This document shows, in pieces, positions 59,001 through 64,000 of a DNA stretch of 64,000 nucleotides. The notes below the pieces were generated by a model. That model saw nothing but the letters and a program-made list of their open reading frames with translations. It was not told where the DNA came from and made no database searches. The DNA is taken from the NCBI RefSeq assembly GCF_050624435.1, contig NC_134540.1:104809739-104873738 (forward strand). The letters are read 5' to 3'. The position numbers were made by a program, and so were the translations under genes. The first letter of the stretch is position 1, and each line of letters begins with the position of its first letter. The DNA is from Tenrec ecaudatus (taxonomy: Eukaryota; Chordata; Mammalia; Afrosoricida; Tenrecidae).

Positions 59001-62000
59001 CCTTGCTGCCCCGCACCGACCCTTCAGCAGCCTGCTACATGGACTCCATTTCCTCATGGGAGCCCCATTACCCTTTGTTCAGAAGGTTTTTCTCCATAAT
59101 TTTTTAGCTTACCTAGGAAGACCTTAAAAAGGAAGTTTAATTCTTTGAAGACCAAAGCTCTCCAATTTTTTCCATGAGACCAGTTCACAGCTAGCTCTGT
59201 GCTGCCAGTGGGGTAGCCCAAATTCCAAAATCTATCATCTGGAAACATACAAAAGCTCCCGCACAGATTCCACACACACCCCCCTTTTCAAAAGGAAAAA
59301 AAACAACCCAAAAAAAACACACCCCACACTCTAAGTTGTAAATCTATTATGTCTATCTAGATCTAATAAGATGTGGGGAGATTAAAAAACAAAACAAACC
59401 CCCCCAAAGTCCCCCAAAGCCCACAGGTATGATAAAGATATAGTTTTTGTAAATAAAGATGAAAACAGATATATCCATTTTAAAGTTAAGGAATATTCAG
59501 CCATTAATGGATATCAAAGGAAAAGGGAATTTTAATCATCTCTCCATTCAGTCTCAGTTGGGTAAATCATATCTAAGAGATTTGCATAAATATCAACCAT
59601 CAAAGACTTTTCATCTTCAAAGGGGGTTTCAAGACCCTATAAGCTTTGTACTGTAATCATCACAGGTCACAACCCTGCAGGAACAGGCTGCTATGGCAAC
59701 ATAAAAAACGAATGCTTAAGGCTTAGCATAATATTCGGACTAATAGAAAGGAAACTCATTTTAAAAGCTGGCAGCCTATTTACCAGAAGCGGGATTAGAG
59801 GTGTTATTTCCCCTTTTAGCTGCCCCCTCCTTGCCTGTGCGGCAACCCCCCCGAAAAAAAAATCTAATCACTGGGATCTTTAAAAAGCTTTTGAGCAATT
59901 TGCAGTAACTTTACAATTAGGCGAAAATAAATCACAGCTTTCAGTAATGAAGAATCATTCCCAGTTGCTCCCACTGCCCTCTCCCTGCCTCAGACATCAC
60001 CGTCATCACCTCCTTAATAGCAACTTTTTCCGAGGGAAGGAATAAGTCAGCCGCAGTGAAGAGGGCTGCAAGGCACGGAGACAAGACGCCAAGGGTTTGA
60101 TGTCAATGGAAATGAAAACACACTTTAGGTCACATTTGAGTTGGAAAATGGGGAGTAAGGCATTGATGCCTTTGGTGTGAAATATGCAGTGGGCTGGGGG
60201 TGGCTGATTTTACTGTTTTTCTTTCTCTTTAAAAACTTGCAACAGTCCTTGTTCCATTCTTTATGATAATGAACCACCCTGAAGTTTAAAATGAGATATA
60301 CCATTTAAAATATATTTTTCTGCTTTTAGTGTGTGTGTGTGGGGGGGGGAGGCTGGGGAACTGCAAAGCCTTTTGTTTTTAAGCCAAGAGGGATATTTAA
60401 AAATGAAATATTCCCACTGCCCACCCCCCTCTTTCTTAAAAATTGCATTTAAGTACTAACACAAAAGGTAACTAGTGGAGAAGTTTCAATTAATTTTTTC
60501 AAAAGGAGACGATTAAATGTTTCCGGCCTGGTAAAGTGTTCATTTCATCGAGGTGGAGGGGGCTGGGGGGAGGGGAGGAAGGGGGGAAAATCACAAAGAG
60601 ATTGGGGAGGAGATGAAGTAGCAGGGCTCAGCGAGTCTTTCAATTCCAGTGCACACCCAATAGTGTGCTGGAAGAATGCACACTGTTCGGGATTTGTGGG
60701 AGAATTGTCCCAGGACAAAGGAGGCAGAGTCATGCCTGTTCTCGTCCAATAAGCCGTGCCAGTCAAACAAGAACCCACACTCGCGACAAAAGGCGAGCCA
60801 GAGATTCTCACACAAAAGAAAACAAGTAAGCCCATCTTTCAGTTGTGCATCAGGCGCTGCGTTTTATGCTTCACATAAATACAAACGAAGAGGGGAAGAT
60901 AAACAGCGCAAAAGACTCCTGTTAACTATAAATCCTTTTTAAATAATTTCATCTGGTTGTCTCCGCTGCAGTACGTGCCTCACGACCGAGCACTTCAGAG
61001 GCGTGAACAGAAACTGCAGTGGAAGGCTGGGGTGTGCGCTGCCCCGCCTCAAATGCAGGCTAATACCGGTGATCAATAGGCATTAACCAGGAAACCAAAG
61101 GGGAACACTGACATCGGGTTCCATTTCAACCCCTTTAAGACATATATGAATGGGCAGGAGCCCCGCAAGGCAGTCACATGCTCTGGCCAGTGTCTCCCAG
61201 CTTCTCAGGGTAGCCTGGGAGAAGAGAACTTCAGGGTCGAAAGTAAATACTGCCCCTGAGTATGGGTCTTCAAGAAGTCCACAAGAGCTGTTCAACAAAA
61301 TACAAGGGAAGCCACGTGTGTAACTGAAAATTCCAGGGGGAAGAAAGGGGGTGGAAAGAAAATTTCCTTGCGGAAATCAAACGAGACTGGTAAACTTCAC
61401 TTTAATCATATCTTGCATTTAATCTGATAGCAGGGGCGAAGCATGTCAGTCTGCTTCTGTGAAGACGTCAGCCTCAGCCCCCAGGGTAGCTGCACTCTAT
61501 CCCACAGGCTCACTGTGAGGCAACGTGGACTTGCCGGCAACAGGTTTGACCCACTATATCAAAAATAGTATCCCCACATGGAATCAATACGAAAGTTGAT
61601 GGATAAGCTATTTCACATTCTTTTTGGTGTGAACTTGGCATGGACAGCACGTCCCAATTTGGCCTCGTCGTGATTTCCAGGGTTCAGTGGCCACGCGTGG
61701 CTGGTGGCCACTGCAGTGGACAGCACGGAGGCAACAGACGTGTCTAGAGGCATGAAAGAGGCGGGCAGTTGCTCAGGTAGAGAGCTGCATCGGCAGGCGT
61801 GCCGTCTGGCCTGGATGTGGCACCAGAACCCAGCACGGTTGGCGCGCCCTTCCCACATCTCCATCATTCCCAGCCCCCGGGCCCTCTGCCCTGGAGTAGT
61901 GCAGCGAAATGCTATGCTGTTTAACGGAGATTTGCAGAATCAGAGAGAGGCTGAAATAAAATGTGGCCGCCCCCTCCCCTTAACAATTAAAACAATCATA

Positions 62001-63028
62001 ACATAATTAAGCCCATTCCAAAGTTTTCGTAAGTAATTCGATGTGCCAACCGCTTTACATTTCAGGTTTTTATTGGCTGAAAAGTCTGTCATGAAACACA
62101 AACACACCTGTCAGCAATTAGAAAGGGAAGAAACGGAGAACTGCTCAGGAAATAATATCTGCACTAATTAAAGCCATTAGTTAAAAGCTTCCTGTTTATT
62201 CCTCCAGTTGCCCTATGGAGCGACCTTTTCCCTCCCGACTTTATGCTCATTTTTTTCATATCTGGTTAACATGCTGTCGCTATGCAGGATTAGTTCGAGT
62301 GAGTACTCAAAAATGAGTAAATAAATAAATCAGACCCATTGCCAACAAGTCCATGCCCACTCACAGCCACCCCGAGACTGTAACTAATTATGTGGGAGAG
62401 TAGAATGCCCGCTCTTTCTCCCAAGGAGCAGCTGGTGGTTTCGAACTGCTTACCACGAGGATCACAGCCCTACATGAGTCCTGGCAAACGTTATTTGCAG
62501 GTAAATTTTTTGTGGGTTTACCAGGTAAACCTGGTAATGGGTAAGGGTGCAAAACTGGATCCAATTCTTTGGTAAATTACTTTCCAAGGATTGTTCTAGG
62601 AGCTGCTGTAAGATCCAATCGACCGGAAAGCAGAGGCATCATTTAAGAAGGGATGCTGTACAGCAAACTTTGGGAGAAGCCAGACTTTTCTTGGTGAAGG
62701 AAACGGTCTCCTCCCCTGCCCCCCACTTCCTTCCTCTGCTCTGTGTTCACCCCTTCAAACATCCAGAGTCTCCCCTTCAGACTCCTCCCCCTCAGCTGGC
62801 TCTAAGGTGGTTCTGCAGAATGAAGCTTTAGCTACGCACCCATCGGATGTCCTCGGGGTGTTCGACCTTGGGGAGCATCAGGCTGGAAGGAAGGATCCGC
62901 GACTGCAAAAGGGCCTCCAGGTCTTCTTCAGCCAGCCCGCTGGACACTGCGTTGATTCTCACGCACCTTTCTGTTGGGCCAAGGTCAAAGTCTTCCAGAG
63001 TTTTGACTATTGTCATTCGCGCTTCACT
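30653..63028 (-). CDS. CLYBL: CLYBL, citramalyl-CoA lyase, mitochondrial (six 3' coding exons; 5' exons outside window)
   Basis: Citrate-lyase-beta-like protein is a mitochondrial matrix enzyme of the CitE/HpcH aldolase family. It cleaves citramalyl-CoA to acetyl-CoA and pyruvate in the C5-dicarboxylate (itaconate) route, and human loss of function lowers vitamin B12. Six exons join in phase (189+102+94+168+125+96 bases) to give 257 codons and a stop, about residues 84-340 of the human 340. Visible family motifs are CVRINAVSSG (the substrate-side arginine region), PFVETAMG (metal-binding Glu), VVFGGEDFRASIG (metal-binding Asp), VYIDFRDG, GKQVIHPNQI and the C-terminal GSMIDMPLLKQA lid with its catalytic Asp. 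All splice sites are GT/AG and no lesion is seen, so the gene looks functional. The presequence and first barrel strands must lie beyond 64000. In human its 3' end faces ZIC5, which places ZIC5/ZIC2 to the left of this window. Confidence 0.95.
30749..31289. other. CLYBL last intron, unique part next to the terminal exon
   Basis: AT-rich, with an A-run of about 15 at 30933-30948. No gene or young repeat seen. Confidence 0.4.
31290..31720 (-). repeat. MIR-type ancient repeat split by an L1-like insertion
   Basis: CACATTGTTTTATAGCTCCA on the left and AGACACTGAAGCCCAAAGTA, TGCGGTCACATGACTACG on the right look like reverse MIR sequence. They are separated by the insertion at 31378-31605. Confidence 0.4.
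31378..31605 (-). mobile_element. L1-like LINE 3' end with 13-bp target-site duplication
   Basis: Flanked by GAGGCCTTGTTTT at 31365-31377 and 31606-31618. The T-run at the left is the reverse A-tail, followed by TTTTTATTGGTGCTCATAAG and the same 3' UTR as the copies at 1-360 and 3798-4283. Truncated to 228 bp. Confidence 0.85.
31785..32776. mobile_element. pogo/Tigger-like DNA transposon, 992 bp, internally deleted
   Basis: Flanked by TA (31783-31784 and 32777-32778). The left end begins TCGTATATACTCGAATATAA and the right end, read in reverse, begins CTGTATATACTTGTGTGTAA: imperfect terminal inverted repeats of about 28 bp. Both match the termini of the MITE at 3005-3118. It carries the C-terminal part of a transposase on the minus strand (32172-32528). 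Full pogo-like elements are about 2-3 kb, so roughly the first two thirds of the transposase are deleted. Confidence 0.8.
32172..32528 (-). pseudogene. C-terminal remnant of a pogo-like transposase
   Basis: An uninterrupted 118-codon frame reads FKDCVQRMWHEWMSSGQARL, then MKPNIELIAKWVRDAWEDIP, VRRAFQKCSISNAVDGSEDC and a Ser/Asp/Glu-rich end. This matches the region after the DDE catalytic core in pogo-type proteins (POGK, JRK/Tigger group), where the segment VxxAFxKCxISNAxDGxED is characteristic. The DNA-binding and catalytic DDD residues are absent, so it cannot transpose. The open frame implies a fairly young element, or a domain whose frame survived by chance. Confidence 0.75.
33055..33792 (+). 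mobile_element. RTE/BovB-like LINE 3' fragment
   Basis: Encodes, with frame changes, the end of an RTE reverse transcriptase: SIFTTGPISSILLMGEKTEV, VVTDSLCLGS, SSSQEINRHAASGQSAVKGS and later a degenerate ELW-type block. It ends in the RTE/AfroSINE tail (AGCTATGAGTCGGAGCCACT, then CTAACAACAAAG). Opposite strand to the RTE copy at 10.4-11.3 kb. Confidence 0.8.
33793..34139. other. CLYBL intron, unique
   Basis: AT-rich, no feature recognised. Confidence 0.4.
34140..34500. promoter_or_regulatory. candidate conserved non-coding element in the CLYBL intron
   Basis: Repeat-free, with a 12-bp inverted repeat (TGCTGTTTTACA at about 34205-34216 and TGTAAAACAGCA at about 34301-34312). ACAATGGCGGC and GGATTATGG motifs are present. 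Enhancer-like by composition only. Confidence 0.3.
34501..35047. other. CLYBL intron, unique
   Basis: No feature recognised. Confidence 0.4.
35048..35225 (+). mobile_element. AfroSINE, near full length
   Basis: GGTCTGGTGGTGCAGTGGTT, AGTTCAAAACCACCAGCTGC, GGGAGAAAGACGGGGGCTTT, TGTAAAGAGTTAAACCACAG and TGTAGGGTGGCTCTGTG in order. Confidence 0.9.
35226..35889. other. CLYBL intron, nothing recognised
   Basis: No gene or repeat recognised. Confidence 0.4.
35890..36040 (-). repeat. MIR
   Basis: GGTAATCCTCATCACGGTAC, ACTATTATTCACCCCACTTT and GGAAACTGAGGCACGCAGAG form the reverse MIR layout. Confidence 0.75.
36041..36398. other. CLYBL intron, nothing recognised
   Basis: No gene or repeat recognised. 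Confidence 0.4.
36399..36588. mobile_element. SPIN (SPACE INVADERS) non-autonomous hAT element
   Basis: Termini AGTGGTTCTCAATCTTC and, reversed at the right end, CAGCAGTTCTCAACCTGTGG match SPIN inverted repeats. The interior GAAAGGGTCGTTCGACCCTC, ACTTCATCACTGTAATTGTG and CTACTGTTATGAATCAGGCG match the recalled SPIN_NA sequence almost block by block. About 190 bp with no transposase. Expected 8-bp target duplications have diverged (TTCTACGG against CTTCATGG). SPIN entered tenrec, bushbaby, bat, opossum, frog and lizard genomes by horizontal transfer, making this a strong host marker. Confidence 0.9.
36703..37223. mobile_element. solo-LTR-like element, full length (521 bp)
   Basis: Starts TGTGTTAGTCCGGGTAAACT and ends GTAACTACTACA. 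Shares GTCTTGTGGATCCAATGGC and GCTGTGACCTGATTGACAGG with the copies at 10.5 and 16.0 kb. Flanking 5-mers (CTTGG and TTTCC) do not match, so the duplication is eroded or the element has been altered. Confidence 0.7.
37530..37900. repeat. possible LTR-type repeat with a GA-rich microsatellite
   Basis: TGTCGGGGACCAGCTTCCAC could be an LTR start, with a TATA-like GGCTTATATAATC at about 37731. A tract of GA units with scattered C lies at 37644-37712. GTCATACACAT is repeated in tandem at about 37764. No second copy in the window confirms the family. Confidence 0.3.
37901..38734. other. CLYBL intron, nothing recognised
   Basis: No gene or clear repeat. Some resemblance to old LINE-derived sequence, too weak to call. 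Confidence 0.35.
38735..38905 (-). mobile_element. AfroSINE
   Basis: TCTCACTGCCATCCAGTCGT (tail, reverse), GGTGGTTTCAAACTGCCGAG and TGTAACCACTACACCACCTT. Confidence 0.85.
38906..39290. other. CLYBL intron, nothing recognised
   Basis: No gene or repeat recognised. Confidence 0.4.
39307..39350 (-). mobile_element. 44-bp extremely 5'-truncated L1-like insertion
   Basis: Flanked by a perfect 16-bp duplication AGAGGGGCATGATTTT (39291-39306 and 39351-39366). Reversed, the insert reads CCCAATAAAATGATTTATTT followed by an A/T-rich tail. Only about the last 15 bases of the family 3' end and an impure A-tail were inserted. Confidence 0.85.
39367..41207. other. CLYBL intron, mostly unique
   Basis: (CAA)n run at 40140-40157. 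40,750-41,170 is AT-rich and repeat-free. No gene seen. Confidence 0.4.
41208..41350 (+). mobile_element. AfroSINE
   Basis: GAGTCTGGTAGTGCAGTGGC, AAAGCACTTGGTGCTAC and GGAAACCCTCAGGGGCAGCT. The last clear SINE before the repeat-poor block. Confidence 0.75.
41351..50077. other. CLYBL intron, repeat-poor AT-rich block
   Basis: No clear AfroSINE, RTE or young L1 copy was found over this whole stretch. A G-run (9 G) lies at about 43520, T-run at 46360, and short MIR-like sequence at about 43430 (TTTATTAAATGGCTGTCATG). 45,800-47,700 is strongly AT-rich without coding potential. 49,300-49,860 has enhancer-like composition (AGATAATTAACTGACGATGC, GTTAATTTGCTCTCC). I see no gene. Confidence 0.45.
50078..50202 (-). 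CDS. CLYBL: CLYBL internal exon (41 codons plus two bases)
   Basis: Acceptor CTTCCGTAG|GTAAGCAGG and donor AAAG|GTAAAT. Encodes GKQVIHPNQIATVQEQFSPS then PEKLQWAEELIAAFQDHQQL and GK. The exon itself opens with GTAAG, a donor-like string right after the acceptor. The polypyrimidine tract is weak. A 19.3-kb intron follows. Confidence 0.95.
50203..55314. other. CLYBL intron, repeat-poor
   Basis: (CA)n at 53008-53036. A-runs at about 50330, 50911 and 52346. A possible old LINE 3' fragment at 54066-54330 (CTTCACAATGCATGGGCATT, TCTGGTTGTTCCATTTCC). One doubtful degenerate AfroSINE at about 54750-54850. 50,700-51,950 is very AT-rich. No gene seen. Confidence 0.4.
55315..55482 (-). CDS. CLYBL: CLYBL internal exon (56 codons)
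   Basis: Acceptor CCCATTTCCAG and donor ACTG|GTATGA. The exon starts with the last two bases of a glycine codon. Encodes ATSSKGTQDILYARQKIIVV, then AKAFGLQAIDLVYIDFRDG and LLRQSREGAAMGFT. The arginine of QSREG corresponds by counting to human residue 259, the site of the common human nonsense variant. Here it is encoded AGG (55340-55342). Confidence 0.95.
55483..56676. other. CLYBL intron
   Basis: C-run at 56026-56036. A 171-codon plus-strand frame (55606-56121) antisense to the gene has no recognisable content. No repeat seen. Confidence 0.4.
56677..56770 (-). CDS. CLYBL: CLYBL internal exon (31 codons plus one base)
   Basis: Acceptor CTCTTTTACAG and donor CATAG|GTGTCA. Encodes AVCEEALKTGPHVGLTLDAV then VFGGEDFRASI. 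The GGED aspartate is the second metal ligand. Its polypyrimidine tract is a pentanucleotide microsatellite (see 56779-56810). Confidence 0.95.
56779..56810. repeat. (GCAGA)n pentanucleotide repeat forming a splice-acceptor tract
   Basis: Six GCAGA/GAGCA units in direct succession. Transcribed on the minus strand they read (TGCTC)n and sit 9 bases before the AG-exon boundary of the CLYBL exon at 56677-56770, so they supply most of its polypyrimidine tract. Confidence 0.9.
56811..58505. other. CLYBL intron
   Basis: No repeat or other gene recognised. Confidence 0.4.
58506..58607 (-). CDS. CLYBL: CLYBL internal exon (34 codons)
   Basis: Acceptor TTTTGGTTTTAG and donor AAG|GTAAGA. Exactly 102 bases, phase 0 to 0. 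Encodes FADKFSFHLRGRKLEQPMNL then IPFVETAMGLLNFK. The glutamate of PFVETA is a metal ligand in CitE-like aldolases, so skipping this exon would keep the frame but remove the active site. Confidence 0.95.
58608..59649. other. CLYBL intron
   Basis: A-rich and C-rich homopolymer runs at 59270-59410. No gene seen. Confidence 0.4.
59650..60300. promoter_or_regulatory. candidate conserved non-coding element in a CLYBL intron
   Basis: Repeat-free, with many transcription-factor-like cores: GCTATGGCAACATAAAAAAC (RFX-like half site), CAGAAGCGGGATTAGAGGTG, AAATCTAATCACTGGGATCT, AATTTGCAGTAACTTTACAA and AAATAAATCACAGCTTTCAG. Enhancer-like by composition. Conservation is untested. Confidence 0.4.
60301..61959. 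other. CLYBL intron
   Basis: Short (TG)n and G-run at about 60330-60349, and purine-rich tract at 60,550-60,590. No gene or clear repeat. Confidence 0.4.
61960..62300. promoter_or_regulatory. candidate conserved non-coding element in a CLYBL intron
   Basis: Repeat-free, rich in TAATT cores (TAACATAATTAAGCCC, CTGCACTAATTAAAGCCATT, AGTTAAAAGCTTCC) plus CACACCTGTCAGCAATTAGA, which overlaps E-box, TGTCA and ATTAG cores. Typical of homeodomain-bound enhancers. Untested. Confidence 0.35.
62337..62480 (-). mobile_element. AfroSINE
   Basis: GCCCACTCACAGCCACCCCG (tail, reverse), AGAGTAGAATGCCCGCTCTT, CAGCTGGTGGTTTCGAACTG and CTTACCACGAGGATCACAGC. The first clear SINE on the right side of the repeat-poor block, about 360 bp from a CLYBL exon. 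Confidence 0.85.
62840..63028 (-). CDS. CLYBL: CLYBL internal exon (63 codons)
   Basis: Acceptor CCCTCACAG at 63029 and donor TGG|GTGCGT at 62840. The exon is phase 0 at both ends. It encodes SEARMTIVKTLEDFDLGPTE through CVRINAVSSGLAEEDLEALL to HPEDIRW. The arginine in the CVRIN segment lies in the substrate-binding region of the family. A second AG directly follows the acceptor AG, but the protein alignment favours the first. The preceding exon is outside the window. Confidence 0.95.
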
Positions 63029-64000
63029 CTGTGAGGGTTGGGAACATGGGGCCAAGTTGCATTTATCCGTGAGAGGAAACGGTGTCAAGCAGTCAATGGT
63101 AACAGTGATGTGGTGGGTTCAAGTGTGCACCATGGTCAGAGTCACACATGTCCTGTCCACGAAACACATGATAAGTGAAAATAAGTCGCCTGATCTGGGC
63201 ACACGGTGGGCTTCCAGGCATCTCTCAAGATGAAGCCACACCCAGCTCACGGGCTCACCACACCTCCAGTGCCTTTCCTTCCTAACAAGGGGCCGGAGAA
63301 GCAGAGCGGGGGAGAGAGAGCACCGGGTTTACCACAGGGGACCGGGTCTGCATCCTTAAGTGAAAGCTCACAGCTGGAAAATGGCACCGATTCACGTTAG
63401 GGAGACCATATGAACTTTTATTTCTACATGCACCGTGAGTTTTACCCTTTTTTTTTGCAACTGAGGTGAATCCTGACATTCAATTAAGATGGTGCTCATG
63501 GAAAGCTGACACTTTATTCTATTTTTTAAAACGCTCCAATTTATTCAGCTGGAAGGCAATAAATAATATCACCAAGAAAGCCCATGAAGTGGCAAATGCT
63601 ATATATATATATATATATCCTCTGACTTGATCGTCTGCTTCGAAGTTAAGAAAAAATGTTGAAAGTCTACCACAGGATTCGAATTGACCCTGGCAGTGGG
63701 GGAAGGGCGGCGGGGAGGGGTGGATTACATGAAGTTCAACATGCTTCTTGATGGCTTGGGGTGCGGGGGTGGGGGTGGGGCGCCTGGAGTTAAGCGATGG
63801 AAAGCACTTGAAGTCCTTCTTTCCTGCCAATTTCAGTTTCCAACACAAGTTCCTCCAGGTTGCCAACAGCCCTCCACAAACGCTCATCATCAGAATGAAC
63901 ACTTTCGGAAAAGCAGTTTCATTTGGGAAAGGCTTTTACGACACGAATAAAAGGCGAAAGGTCTCACTGGTGATGCCGTGGCTCCCAAGCAACACCAAGC
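63029..64000. other. CLYBL intron, upstream of the first exon in the window
   Basis: (AT)n run at 63599-63619. G-rich tract at 63700-63780. No exon or young repeat recognised. Confidence 0.4.

Noticed and set aside
30653-63028. CLYBL as a processed pseudogene
   Set aside because: Exons are separated by introns with proper GT/AG sites, phases join, and no stop or frameshift occurs, so this is the parental gene.

Overview
The window is mammalian nuclear DNA, most likely from a tenrec (Afrotheria, probably Echinops telfairi). Three observations point there. About 20 copies of an AfroSINE-type tRNA-derived SINE are present. RTE/BovB-like LINE fragments carry tails related to the AfroSINE tail. 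A roughly 190-bp SPIN hAT element lies at 36.4 kb. AfroSINEs restrict the host to Afrotheria, and SPIN, a horizontally transferred family, is known within Afrotheria only from tenrec. The species call is inference from recalled repeat families; no database search was run.

The one clearly recognised gene is CLYBL (citramalyl-CoA lyase, mitochondrial) on the minus strand. Its last six coding exons lie at 62840-63028, 58506-58607, 56677-56770, 55315-55482, 50078-50202 and 30653-30748. All have GT/AG boundaries and the phases join exactly, giving 257 codons plus stop, about residues 84-340 of the 340-residue human protein. The 5' exons, with the mitochondrial presequence and first part of the barrel, lie beyond position 64000. 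The polyadenylation signal is 7 bases after the stop codon.

Positions 1 to about 30,600 are intergenic DNA downstream of CLYBL. In human the next gene on this side is ZIC5, then ZIC2, so this should be the CLYBL-ZIC5 interval. It holds many AfroSINEs, 5'-truncated L1-like insertions, solo-LTR-like elements, MIR and old L1 fragments, a processed HMGB1 pseudogene (22.2-23.0 kb, minus), an isolated CpG island (25.35-26.1 kb), and several repeat-free AT-rich blocks that look like candidate developmental enhancers.

Positions 30.7-64 kb are CLYBL introns. The 19.3-kb last intron holds a 992-bp pogo-like DNA transposon keeping the C-terminal part of a transposase, an RTE fragment, a SPIN element, an LTR-like copy and a minimal 44-bp LINE insertion. 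From about 41.4 to 62.3 kb there are almost no young repeats. This fits CLYBL being a bystander gene whose introns house long-range control elements of the ZIC genes, but the window alone does not prove it.

No rRNA, tRNA, CRISPR or bacterial-type system is present. The most unusual observations are the stacked horizontally acquired or young DNA transposons, a perfect 39-bp inverted copy inserted in a SINE, and the microsatellite that forms a CLYBL splice-acceptor tract.
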